Source of the DNA: Allantophomopsis cytisporea
Lineage: Eukaryota; Ascomycota; Leotiomycetes; Phacidiales; Phacidiaceae
Length of the DNA: 64,000 bases
Direction of reading: 5' to 3'
Assembly (NCBI GenBank): GCA_024752435.1
Contig: CP103025.1
Coordinates: 1,922,001 to 1,986,000 of the forward strand
Shown here: piece after piece, positions 10,870-22,538 of the stretch
Numbering within the stretch: position 1 is the first letter of the stretch
Layout of the letters: every line of letters begins with the position of its first letter
Program-made: the position numbers and the translations under genes
Notes under the pieces: model-generated
What the model was told of the DNA's origin: nothing
Seen by the model: only the letters and a program-made list of their open reading frames with translations
Database searches by the model: none

Positions 10870-12228
10870 GATGATCGACTGGTGCCAGCTGCACCACCTC
10901 TGACGAAATTACTGACAAAGTGTTCTGGTGTAGAACATGCGCTGGAACTTGTAATTTCGCAGAGTCAGTTCTGGGGTGGTCGAGAAGCTCGCGAATCTTG
11001 TGTCGACTGTGGAGTAATGAGAAGGCTCGTATTTACGTTTGATGTCGACGTTGGAAGATAGGCGATGAAGGTTGACTTAGAAGCTGTGTATTGGGCAAGG
11101 AGACGAGAGTACTGCTGGGTGCGCACCCGAGAATGGTAGCGGTGACTCTTGGCACTTTTGAGCGGGAATTTCGTCCCTAGGCAAACGATAATCCCAGTTA
11201 CCCCAGTGACCCCAGTTATTAATGCAATAGGCAATTTAGAATGATAAATCGTATCACGAATTGGCTGAATCATTGCGACTTCCCTGCTATTATTCAACGA
11301 ATGTGAGGGTTGAAAACAGAAGTGAAGGATACGAAAGGAGCTCCAGAGTATGATCCTTCAGGATGCTTTTTCACCGAGCCTAAAATGTGAGATTGAAAGC
11401 GTTACGGAGGCAGTGAATAGAGGGACTTATGAGCGAGTGATCGAGTCTATTTTCTACCTGTTCTCGAGGAATTCTGTACTGTATCAAGTATGAATGGCTT
11501 CGGTGTCGAAAGAGACAATATGGAGTTTCTACTAAGTACTACTCTACAATATTCGAGAAGCAAGTGTTCGTCGCATATCCATTTCTTTCGGTATGAAAAC
11601 AGCATGATAGCTGTATCTCTCATGATAAAAGGTTAAACCGCTGCAAGTTTAAGACTACCTACATACGGCAATGATGTACGGGGTTTGTTCTTAGGTAGCC
11701 ATCCAAGCGTAGGAAAGTGGTCAGCATTCCGAGCTTTATATCCGCTTGTTTTTGTCCACAAAACGTTTTCGTGCCGTCTGAAGTTCGGTCTTTCGGTCAA
11801 AATGACGAAGAGACAGGTGTAAACTTCCATCCACCAGGTTTGACGTCGGAAGATGTCCAAGCACGTGATCGTGGATGACTGATACAGGCAGTGACGCAGG
11901 TTACACAAATGAGAAATATAGGCTACCGCCAGTGCAAATCATGAAAGTGAGCAGTACAGCGACACACAGATATACGTAGCTCTTGGTTACCGTTAGTTGA
12001 TCATTCTTCAAAGATCTTATTACTTTTGTTTATGATCCTTTATTATATATCGAAATTGAGATCAGTATTGACTGTACATCAAGCGGATACTCTTTTGTAT
12101 CCACAACTTATGAGCTGGCTATCCTTTCAAAGAGACAACTTGTCCTAGCAACACTGCTTTTACGTGGGATCAATAACTCACAACTAGCTGCCACTTTCAG
12201 AAGACCATTAGTCTATTCAACTCTCAAC
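10870..12228. promoter_or_regulatory. Shared divergent upstream region, MNN9 / DNA glycosylase
   Basis: 1.36 kb between two divergent start codons. A small near-repeat 'cccagttaccccagtgacccc' type stretch lies near 11192-11215. A 91-codon minus-strand ORF at 11633-11908 has no recognisable feature. No RNA gene seen. Confidence 0.4.
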
Positions 12229-13854
12229 ATGTCAACCCGCAGATCTGCTCGCATCAGCGCAAAGTCAGCTCCCGCACCTATACTCGCACCTGCATCTGCG
12301 GTACTCTCCATTGGTATGGGAATAGGGGCTCACAATGTCACGCAGGACGCGGCAGATGCACAAAAAGCTGGAGCAAGCAAAAAAACTTTGACGAAGCTTC
12401 TAGCCAATGCCAAACAGGCACAAGCTAAAGCAGACATGGTTGATAATGAGCACAAGTCAGTAGACATGCTCAGTGGAGCACTTGATAAAAAGAGAAAAGC
12501 AGGAGATGAAGAGGATGATGGCAAATTAGAGAATGGTGATAATTTAGAGCCTAGATCACCGCTCAAGAAGTCAAAGAAATCAGTAACGCCTAAAGAATCA
12601 AAGACAACGGTTGGAGGGAAGAGAAAGGCTGCTACAAAGGACAAAAATGCTGGCGAAGAAGAGAGTGACAGAAGTCCAAAGGAATCGACATCCAAGAAGT
12701 CAAAGGCCACAGCTTCAACGCCCAAGAAATCAAAAGCACCTATCTTGCCCCCAGAGACGCCCACACCAGCAGCTGCAGCTTCCATGGCCATCCCCTACAG
12801 TTCGGGAGATGTGGGTGACGAGCCTCCACCAGCGGCCACGAATAGACTTGCAGATCCTTTCTCCACGAATGCTCCTCTTGTATCACCTGCTACATCTCGC
12901 CTTATTTCTAACAAGCCAGCAAAATCTACTTCACCATCCAAATTGGCATCATCAAAATTCAAGACGACCACCAGTAACATCCTGGACGAGGCTTGTGCAC
13001 ATCTGATGAAAGTAGAACCGAAGCTCAAACCCGTCATCGAAGCCTACCGCTGTCATCTGTTCAGTCCAGAAGGGCTAGCTGAGGAGATTGATCCGTTCAG
13101 GAGTTTAGCAAGTGGAATTATAGGGCAACAGGTGGGTCCTTCAGTCTTTCCAACCTGCCAACATACATCCGGAAAGGATACATCTTGTATACTCTCGATT
13201 CTAACAGCCAAAACAGGTCTCAGGGGCAGCAGCAAAGGCAATCAAGAACCGCTTCTTAGCATTGTTCCATCCGCCAGACACACCCTCGCCCACCTGGCCA
13301 ACGCCAGCACAAGTGGCTGAAAAGGACATCACCACGCTCCGCACGGCCGGCCTTTCACAACGAAAGGCTGAATACATCAAAGGGCTAGCTGAGAAATTCG
13401 TCAATGGAGAATTGACCACAGAGATGCTCTTCGAAGCCGAGTACGAGGAGGTATTTAAGAAACTTATTGCTGTCAGGGGATTGGGTCAGTGGTCGGTAGA
13501 GATGTTCGCTTGCTTTGGACTCAAGAGGATGGATATATTTTCCACAGGGGATCTGGGTGTTCAGTAAGTAATTCTGTCATACTGGGTGGTTGAAAATGTT
13601 ACTGATGACATTTAGGCGAGGCATGGCGGCTTTGATGGGTAGAGATGTAAACAAGTTGAAGACGAATGGGGGTGGAAAGTTCAAGTATATGTCTGAAAAG
13701 GATATGATTGAGATGTCAGATAAATTTGCACCCTACAGGTATGTTTTATCCCACATCCTTCCAGCTTCTCACTAATCTCACCTCTGTTAGGAGTCTTTTC
13801 ATGTGGTACATGTGGAGAGTTGAGGATGTAGACATTAGCGCTCTGGAACAGTAG
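12229..13854 (+). CDS. mag1: DNA-3-methyladenine glycosylase II (AlkA/Mag1 family)
   Basis: Base-excision-repair enzyme that removes alkylated purines. Exons 12229-13131, 13217-13563, 13616-13738 and 13791-13854 give 478 aa. The C-terminal half is the HhH-GPD fold: FRSLASGIIGQQVSGAAAKAI (N-terminal helices, substrate side), helix-hairpin-helix LIAVRGLGQWSVEMFA (about 384-399), and the catalytic aspartate D413 in STGDLGV, with FMWYMWRVED near the end. The first about 250 residues are a family-atypical extension: Lys/Ser/Pro-rich, predicted disordered, starting MSTRRSARISAK (a basic motif also seen in chromatin proteins) with several KKSK-type nuclear-signal candidates. Yeast Mag1 is about 296 aa, so the extension accounts for the extra length. 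Nuclear location is inferred. Confidence 0.9.
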
Positions 13855-13974
13855 CATGACCATTATCTAATGAAGACACTTGACTTCAAGATTCCCATAA
13901 ATGATATTATTCAGAGCCAAACACGAGCTCATCGCGTGGTTTGAAGCCAACTCATATATATAAAGTGCACTCAA

Positions 13975-14190
13975 TCATTCTGTCGTATCCCAAAACTTTA
14001 GAAGGCTGAACAATTCCGGGTTCTTTATTAATTCATTCGTATCTCGGAATACTCTATACCTTTCACGAACATCCTCCAAGACATCCCCAATCCACATCTC
14101 GCATTGACGGAAATGCCGGTACAGCCAAGCATATGGCCAAGCGACATCTCGAAAAAGTATCCGTAGCGCCCAATAGCCCTTTCCCGGCAT
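13975..14190 (-). CDS. Doubtful short ORF, possible remnant of a longer gene
   Basis: 71 codons starting MPGKGYWALRILFRDVAW; the composition looks protein-like (aromatic, charged, amphipathic), but I recognise no family. In the same frame, one TAG at 14203-14205 separates it from an upstream stretch reaching 14451 that contains a hydrophobic segment (LLPWAPAIVFIGCCLSLC). Together they would make a protein of about 150 residues with one membrane segment. It may be a real short gene, a decayed gene with a stop, or chance. Confidence 0.25.
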   Translation of the reverse strand: MPGKGYWALRILFRDVAWPYAWLYRHFRQCEMWIGDVLEDVRERYRVFRDTNELIKNPELFSLLKFWDTTE

Positions 14191-14464
14191 GTAACGCGCT
14201 ATCTAGACGATCTCACTCCAGGCGCGACAAAGGGACAAGCAACAGCCTATGAATACGATTGCGGGTGCCCATGGTAGTAGATCTTGCGGCTGAGATGCTT
14301 GTAAAACTTGCGCGAAACCCGAGACGACAAGTATAAACGGTAGACTGCGAGTCCGGTGGGAACGGTGGGAAAGAAAAGAAGAGAAAAGAAGAAAAAAAAT
14401 CATATGTTGTTGAGATGAGAAAAAGCTTACTACTTGTGGATTGACGGACAACTTTATGTCCCTA

Positions 14465-14505
14465 GTATGTATGTATGTATGTACCTACCTACCTACCTAA
14501 CTAAC
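14465..14505. repeat. Compound tetranucleotide microsatellite (GTAT)n(ACCT)n
   Basis: About four GTAT units run directly into about four CTAC/ACCT units and then CTAA. The two arms are partly complementary, so it could form a short hairpin. Confidence 0.85.
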
Positions 14506-17500
14506 TCACCTGACATGAATACTCTGCCTGTATGCGCGGCCTGCAAACGGCATTTTGCAAAAGTTCCTAAGCATGTACGCGGACATGCGCGCTACCTTTC
14601 AATAAGTACATTATACCGAGTGAAAAGTTTAGTCGGTAGCTACTACAGGGACCCCAATATGCCCGTTAAGTACATACGAACTTGCAAGGCCGCGCCAACG
14701 GCTTTTGAATATGTATTTCGTTGGTGCTTGCATTTTTAGTGCAGCTCCACAGCTCCAGATTTCGGAATTCGAGTATGGCCACGTCCGAAGATGGTGGAAT
14801 GGAGAGTTTGAGGTGGCTGTTACGGAGTATTCATACCTGAGTAGTGTGCTGCATGTCATCTGAGGGTATCGAGTTTGCGCATAGGCGAGCGGAACGCGTG
14901 TGCATAGGTAAGGTGGAGAGTACTTGAGAGGATTTGCTGCATATCGGTTCATCTCTAATGTAGGATATACAAACAAAAGTACAGTATGTACATATAGTAC
15001 GATTTTGTGGAGTACGCGATGCTTATGTACTGTGTATGTAGTATGCATATACTTGTACGCAGTCGAGCAGTAATCAATCATACATAGTCGCGGGCCGCAA
15101 GCTGGACGTGAGGTTCACTGACGCATAATCTACCAAGCTGGAATGAACCAAGTCGCATGTCGGTCCAGACGTCGAAGGTCTTCATCCATATCGTCCAAAA
15201 GATACTCTCGTATCCCGCAGTGGTCTTATATCTTCAGGAGATTTTCCACCTTGCTTTTAACCTTGTTTTCTCTTGGTTGATCACAGGGTTTTCACAGATC
15301 TCGTATATCCCTATGTACTCACTCTTAAGTATGCATTTGGGTGTGGACGTGGTCTGGGTTCAACTGATCTTGCCGTGCTGGCTGACGGGCTTGCTTCTGT
15401 TGAGATATTTCGCGCTGCCGTGACCGAAGATTGGCTGAAAGACTATGAAAGCGCGTTTTCTCATGTGTACTTAGCAGCAATACTTCTTCGCAGATGTTTA
15501 GTCCGAGGGGAATGGCTTATTATTTGTATCCATTCCACTTCATCCTGCTTTTTTCTTCTCCTCGCCGCTTCTTCAGAGTCTCCGTTCGGTCTAGACAGGC
15601 CTGCAAGCCGTTGGATTATTCGCTACTCAGCGCACCAGTACCAAAGTCTTGCTCAAGCCACAAAGGCGAATTAAAAATAGATCCCAAGCCCAAGGACATC
15701 TCTTTGCGAACATGTGCTTTTAGTACAGAAGTAGCATTTTATTTTATTTTAGGCTACGTCTGGCTGGACTGCTATGCGATCTCGTGCCAATCTGGATCCC
15801 CTACTTACCAAGTTACAGAGACTCCATATTTCTTGCGGTTCGATCCAGAATAGAGTACCTGCCTGCTGGATTTGAATGATCTTGATATCGATGGATTCCA
15901 TGGACCTTCTTTGTGTACTTAGATATATGGGTCGTAATCGAAGGGGTCGAAGGGGTCGAAGAGGTCGCGTGCAGAGTCATGTTAAAATAGGAAAGAATCA
16001 GCATGGAATACTGTCGTTTTCTTCTTCTACAGACCCTCATGCCTGTCAAGTCCAATCTCCTCCGGATTTCCATTCAGCATTCAACTCTCTCTCCTGTTCA
16101 GCCATTGACTTTTATGGAGATATTTTATTTAGCTCGTGTCTTTCTTTCGTCATAAGGAGATAGGGTCTTGGTTTTATTTTAAAGATTTGTCCGCTTGCGG
16201 CGTGAACGGTCTCGGATATCGAAATGCTTGAGTGCTTTTGAGATCGAGACTATTCCCATTGCTGGGGAGCTCGTGAGGAGGTGAGAGTAGGATTTGTCTG
16301 TCAGATACTACTTTGTTGTATACAAATTACCGAAGACGGTCATGGATATGCATTATGTATGTAGTTGTGGAGAGTAGTGAGAGTGGGACATGCACCGTAC
16401 CCGTACATAGGGCAACAGTCCCACCACGAGCCTCGGGAAGAGAGAGGCCTAAGAACCATAATCCATAGGTAAGTGAGACTGTCTGTGTTGATGGCTTATG
16501 TCTTTCACGGAATACGTATTGTTGTCGCAGTATCAATGATCCGGGTAAGCGGGTTGGCTTGGATGAATGGGAAAATAGAAGCCGTTGATGGCTTGGACCG
16601 AGGAATCAACTCCCTGATCCTTTTACAACGAAGACGAGAAGGCAAGACTTGATGAATGTTGCTTCGGACGTTTCTTGGATAATGCCATATTCCATATCAA
16701 TAGTCAGCACACCATGGGAGATAATTGCATCCACCCTTGAGCTCTCTAGTTGTTGCCGAAATGTGGATGGACTGCCGACTAGGTACTTTAGGAAAGATAA
16801 CCACGGGCTGTCGTGAACGAGATTGCGCATGCAAGCCAAGCTTCAGCATTAGATGCTCCAAACAGCGAACATTCCCGTACTTACATAGGAGGAAGATGGT
16901 ACACAACATTGATAAGTATCGGCGACGCACTGTGCACAATTTCTTTGAATGAAATCTGGCAGATCGTTCTTCTTTGATGCTCATCGCAGCTCGGAATGAC
17001 GACGATGACTCGATTCGATGCCCAAATCCTGAAAAAAAAAAATTCTCCACAAAAGATGAGCATATCATGGACATCAATATGAATACCCGTAACGATTGCT
17101 GTCTGGGCTCGCCTTGCACTCTCTCGAGTCGAGTTCCCTTGAGGTTCTCGTTTGTCCAAGAATTTAGTCCCAAGCACTTAGTGAGATTTAGTGACGATCA
17201 TATTCTCTCGATCGACTGGTTTGCTACTCCTCAGGTTTGTAACCTGGGTACCACAACTAAAGCTCAAACACACGAAGCGGCACCGAGCTTTTTTTCTTAT
17301 CCTGCCAAGAGTGCCAGCTTCTCATGCGGTTTATTGTGTCCACGGATTTCGACTCCTAAACCGATGGAGCGACGGCATTGTTAGTTTGAACATTTTTTGG
17401 TATGCAAGAAACAAATAGAGAGCGAAAACATTGGATGTGCCATACAAACAACACTCCAATTTTGCTGACTTTTCGAAGGATCGGTGCTCCGTACTCAGTA

Positions 17501-18192
17501 CTCTATTTCGTAGCATGAGGAATAATTGCATGAGGTCTCGGTCCATTCGAAACCTTGTCATGAAAGGCCTGAGGGGGGGAAGATCCCGGTGAGACCATCA
17601 ACCGGTATCACATCGCCGCTGTAAGAACAACGCACTAGTAAAGGGAGAAAACTGATTGCTATTGTGTTGATTTGACGAGTGTGTGTGTATGTATGTATGT
17701 ACGATGTACCTACCATTCATTGGATTTAGATATGGATAGCACTGCACTCAACACATCCTTCTCGAAGCATACTTCGAATGCTTCCTTAATCACTGTACAA
17801 GACTGGGATTGGTATAATTTCAGTGTCGTAGGAGCGGTACTTTGTTATATCCGTCATTGCATCGTCACTGGCGTTTGCTTGTGGAGAGCATTTAATCTCA
17901 GACGAGGCCTGCTTGGATCAACCGCGAGATATTTAGATGGGGCAGAGATTGTTGTTATGAGATACTGGAATGTCCAATTGTGATTGGATGGTGGGGCAGG
18001 TTAATCTCGCCAAGGTCTAGCAATAGCTGTGGATCTGTCTTCTCGCAGAATGATTGAATGTATGATGATGAACCAAGGGGAGGGGAGAGTAGCACCACAT
18101 ACTGTGTACTCCGCAGCACCAACTCCGCTTCTTTCTTGTTCGTGCCTGTACTGCGTATGTAGTTCCACGGTAAGTGGGCATGATTATTATCA

Positions 18193-18225
18193 GTCGTCGT
18201 AGTCGTGGTCGTGGTCGTGGTCGTG
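18193..18225. repeat. GTCGTG hexanucleotide repeat
   Basis: Tandem GTCGTG/GTCGTA units, about five copies, continuing into GTGCGTGC. Confidence 0.7.
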
Positions 18226-18821
18226 TATGCGTGCGTGCCTCTCTTGACTTGTGGAACATAATGCTGTAGAAGGTGGTGGTCCATAATTCGTAAGCACCTT
18301 AATAGACACTCTAACGAGGTCTTACTACTCTTTCCGTGGTGTGCACGTAGGCATTCGTACCTGGATAGTCCGTAGTTTTGATATTTGATGTGTCTGAATA
18401 TTAATGTGAGTATTTAAACATGTATTTACTCGACTCTGTATAAGTGTACTGTGAATATGGAATAATTCATTATTGTTCAAAGATCTGCCCTAGACACCAG
18501 CCAGTTGGCTCAAGTGACACCTCATAGGATAGAGTACCAGAAAGTAAAAGTGGTGGCTTATATGTGCATAATGGTGTGTGGATAGATATCATCTGTGTGG
18601 TGAGAAGAGATGAAAGGAGAGGAGGAGAATCTCCTATGATAAGATCTCAGGTGAAGAGAGGTATTGAGAGAGGAGAGTGAAGTGAGGAGGCTTCAAGCGG
18701 CCACCCACACAAATAATTCCGTGAGTACTATGTACAACTTTTCACAACGACAACATCAAAAACGGCAAATGAAAACAGCAATACATAATACATAATTAGC
18801 AAGAGTCGAGGAGAGCAGCGC

Positions 18822-18873
18822 CGCCAGCATCATCGCCAGCATCATCGCCAGCATCATCGCCAACATCATCACC
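18822..18873. repeat. 12-bp tandem repeat CATCATCGCCAG
   Basis: Four near-perfect copies of a 12-mer (CATCATCGCCAG, last copy ending CCAAC). Length and period would allow an Ala-Ser-Ser-Pro-type reading, but no ORF with a start spans it. It lies about 1 kb before the ECM33 start. Confidence 0.85.
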
Positions 18874-19875
18874 GTCACCCCAACAACATATCATGATAAT
18901 TATGAATACTAGTCAGCACTCACTCTCACCCATATTTGATCATATTCAATGGATATTCACAATCACCTTTTATTTATTTACCTTTTCCCGGTTTCACTTG
19001 TGGCTATGTATCTCTTTCTTGAAATGCCTCTCGCTTTCCACAAGGAACATCGACGACCTTCGATTCTAAGGGGGTTTTAGTAATCCCTACCATGTTTAGC
19101 TGTTGCTTGCTAGTCATAGTCACTCATGCTATGAATATTCTGATTCCGTCTCGTCCATTTTAGTATTTGGGTGTTTTGGCCCAAGAGCACCTTGTACCGC
19201 TGTAAATTGCATTGATTGGACTGATTGATTGGCTTGCACTCATTCGCGCACACACGCTGGAATCCTGTCCGGTGGCCCTGCCCTGTCGTGCCCTGTCCTG
19301 CCTGTCGATGTAATAATCCTGTATGTACTAAGCACCTCCTCTCGCTACGGGGGCCCGGACAAACATGGACAGGCTTTAGCATCCCGCCACGCTCGTGTCT
19401 CCACTAAAAGCGGCCTCAGACTCAATCTGCTGCTCCCCTTTCGCATACAAGTTCCCATTCCTCCTGCCACAAGAAAACCATCGAACCTGCCTCTCTGTAT
19501 TTGAAACTCTTCAACTTTCATCTACGGACTTCATCACTCGTTTACACAGTCCATTCTTCTTCTATCGCATTCTCGTCGTCTTCAACTTCTTCTCTTCTGT
19601 TGTTGTTCTCCAATTCGCGGCCTTATCAACTCTTCCATCAGCTGCAATCCAAGTAAACAAAAAAACACCACAGAAAGGTCAGTCAGTCAGTCAATTCAGC
19701 AGTCCTGCCTCCTCTCCCAGCCAGTACCACGACTACGCAAATTCAATTCAATTCATCGCCTTTCAACCCCAACATCGAAGAGAATTTCGATTTCCATTGC
19801 AGCAGACGGGAAAACAACACTTCGTCGAACATTTTGACTGACAATTGCCAGTTTATTAGCATAATTCTATTCACA

Positions 19876-21276
19876 ATGCTCTCCAAGTACATCGCTCCCG
19901 CTCTTGCGGTTGCAGGTATGGCATCAGCAGGTAAGCCACCCACCACTCAATTTCTTCAACTATCGTGCAGGATGGGCTTGTATTCAGTTGGGTTGCAACT
20001 TCACATCTATTCGCGATGGATGAACCCTTTTTGGCGTCTGTGTTCGATGAACTGTGCTGACCATTGCGCCCACCAGCCACCTCTACTGCCAGCGTCTGCG
20101 GTTCCACCGCCACTGCTACCATCTCTTCCCAGGCCGATGTCACTGAGCTCGCCAGCTGCGGTACCCTCTCCGGATCCGTTGCTGTTGCTTCCAGCGCCGC
20201 TGGCACCATCGACCTTGGTGATATTACCAACATCGAGGGTGACTTCAGCGTTGACGGAGCCTCCAACCTTACTACCTTGACCGGAAACTCTTTGACCAAC
20301 ATTGGCGGAAAGTTTTACCTCAACGGCCTTACCATCTTGTCCACTCTTTCTTTCACATCCCTGACCAGCGTTGGTTCCATTGACTGGGAGGCTCTTCCAG
20401 CTCTCCAGAGTCTTACCTTCACCGACGGTATCTCTTCCGCTGGCGACCTCCTGATCACCAACACTCAGCTCACCTCCCTCGATGGTATCAACCTTGCTCA
20501 AGCCAGCTCTTTCGATGTCAACAACAACTTGTACCTCAAGACTATCTCCACCCAGATTGCCAACATTTCTGGATCCTTGAACATTGAGGCCAACGGCAAG
20601 AACTTGACCGTCGAGTTCCCTAACCTTGAGTGGGCTGCCAACATGACCTTCCGCAACTGCTCCCAGGTCGAGCTCCCATCGCTCGCCAAGGTCAACGGTT
20701 CCCTTGGTTTCTACGAGAACTACATGCTCACTGTCAACGCTCCAAACTTGACCTCTACTGGTGGTGACCTGGCTTTCGTTGCCAACCCATACTTGACCAA
20801 CATCACCATGCCAAAGCTTACCTCTGTTGGAGGTGGTTACCAGATTGCCAACAACTCCGCTCTCTTGACCATTGATGGTTTCGAGGCTCTCAAGACTGTC
20901 GGTGGTGCTCTTGATTTCACCGGTAACTTCACTGAGTAAGTCCCTAAAAACCAGAAAGATATTTACCAGTATCAAGCTAACCATTCTTAGCATCGAGCTT
21001 CCAAACCTTACCCAGGTTTCCGGAGGTTTCAACATGCAGTCCTCTGGAAACTTCTCCTGCTCCCAGTTCGACTCTGACCACACCAACGGTGTCATCCGTG
21101 GTACCTACACTTGCCACCCAGCCACCGACAACGTCCAGACCGGAACTGGAACTTCTACTTCCAGCAGTTCTTCCAGCTCCTCCACCAGCAAGTCCGGCGC
21201 TGGTTCCATCTCCAAGTCAAACGGCCTTGCCATGGGTGCTGCCGCTGTTTTCGGAGGTCTTGCTTTGGCTTTGTAA
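19876..21276 (+). CDS. ecm33: Ecm33/Sps2-family GPI-anchored cell-wall protein
   Basis: Receptor-L-domain-like GPI protein needed for wall integrity and apical growth in fungi. Exons 19876-19930, 20077-20935 and 20991-21276 give 399 aa, the usual family length. Residues 1-18 are a signal peptide (MLSKYIAPALAVAGMASA). The body is a leucine-rich-repeat-like run of strands (DLGDITNIEGDF, SLTNIGGKFYLNGL, LTSVGSIDWEALPAL, NLTSTGGDLAFVANPYLTNI) with many N-x-S/T sites. About residue 340 onward is Ser/Thr-rich, ending in a hydrophobic GPI signal (LAMGAAAVFGGLALAL). Codon use is strongly biased to C-ending codons, as in highly expressed genes, and produces a long spurious antisense ORF. A C/T-rich leader precedes the ATG. 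Confidence 0.95.
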
Positions 21277-22144
21277 GGGATTTGGGACACTGGGCGTTTT
21301 TTTACCTCATAACTTAGAAACTAATTCTGCCACGTCTCACTTCTATACACGACTTGTCATCAGCTTTTCAGCGTACCTCTCAAATTTCTTTTAAGGGAGT
21401 GGTCTTGCATCATGAGTTCTGGGGTTGCATGAGTACGTATCTCGTCGGGGGAGGAAGGGCCGAGGTTAGGGTACGAGAATAGAGAATGCGAAAATTTTGT
21501 ATTAATTATTTGATTCGAAGCGGTTGTTACAGACTGTGCTACAGTGAACATGTTGGCTGCTGTGTAATTATAGAGCCTGTAATAGATTTTGACTCTACCG
21601 GTGGTGCTGCTATCTTCACCCATGTTGTCATGAACACGATATACATAGTCCTGTTTGTCGTCGCTACAAAAGCCTTGCTTAATACATGACGCATGCCCTT
21701 CAACGCTTCATGCAGATATAGAGTATATGTAGGGCATCTCGCGCATTAGAAGACGCACATCATGTGTAAACTATTTTGGTAACCCGTCTGATGTTGTTCA
21801 GTCGCCAGGACAGGCAGGACCAGGTGGTACAGGAAGGAAGACCTCGAGTAATTCTTATGTATGCATACGGTACGCATCAAACATCAACCAATTCTCTGCG
21901 CTTCTGCGCTCCGAGTATTCAAATGATTGGACAACGATGACTCGCACGATGTTCGACACCCGTTTGTCCTTGCTCATCAATCTGCAACGGCTGCAGCAAC
22001 GGTCGGTGGCGGCGGCGGCGGACTGACAGCGAAAAAGCCATGGACCAGGGGAAAGGGAAAAAATAAAACAATATATTTATCAAGACAAACGGAAGGGCAG
22101 GACGAGGAGCATTGAAGCGAGAAAACCTTATTGTTCCGGATGGT

Positions 22145-22175
22145 GGGGGGAAGGGGGAGGGGGGCTGGAGGAGGG
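22145..22175 (+). other. G-rich tract, possible G-quadruplex
   Basis: Runs of 6, 5 and 6 G separated by 2 and 1 bases, then an 8-base gap (CTGGAGGA) and GGG. It falls just outside the strict loop limit of 7. Confidence 0.5.
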
Positions 22176-22500
22176 ACGAATAATTGAAGTCAGAGTCACA
22201 TTTTGCATTTTCTGAACCCTTCTTTTCTTTCTACTCTGCTGATCTGGCTATGATGTCGACTTTTTGTGTGATTTAGCAAGGCTGCGCCTCCGCCCCCGGC
22301 TTCAAAAAACGGTGAGGATGCAGACAATACGCAAGTGCGCGCAAGTCCTAATATGCTTTGATGAGGCGCTGTTTCCGCAATCCCCGCGTATATTGGGGAG
22401 CATCTCGCCTCTTAACGTTTTTAAAAAGCCTATTCTTATAACCTTGCATTTTGTTGCCCTGACTTCCCGATCGTATTGATGTGCGTACTTAGTTTTTTTA

Positions 22501-22538
22501 TTGTGTTGTGTTGTGTTGTGTTGTGTTGTGTTGTATTG
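22501..22538. repeat. TTGTG pentanucleotide microsatellite
   Basis: Six full TTGTG units followed by imperfect copies. Its translation gives the Cys/Val-rich start of a spurious 223-codon ORF. Confidence 0.9.

Larger units (their letters stand above)
13855..19875. other. Gene-poor block, 6.0 kb, upstream of ECM33
   Basis: Apart from the doubtful ORF at 13975-14190 I find no supported gene. Short ORFs here lack domains and their frames do not join across splice sites. The block has scattered simple repeats (14465-14505, 17681-17702, 18193-18225, 18822-18873) and, from about 19390 to 19870, a pyrimidine-rich stretch with few G on the plus strand that looks like the ECM33 5' leader. It could hold long regulatory sequence or non-coding transcripts; the sequence alone does not say. 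Confidence 0.5.

Noticed and set aside
16697..17173. 158-codon minus-strand ORF in the 14-20 kb block
   Set aside because: No domain, no acceptable splice partners, and it overlaps equally long ORFs in other frames.
20007..21095. 362-codon minus-strand ORF
   Set aside because: Antisense of ECM33; caused by its strong C-ending codon bias. The sense strand has signal peptide, N-glycosylation sites and GPI signal.
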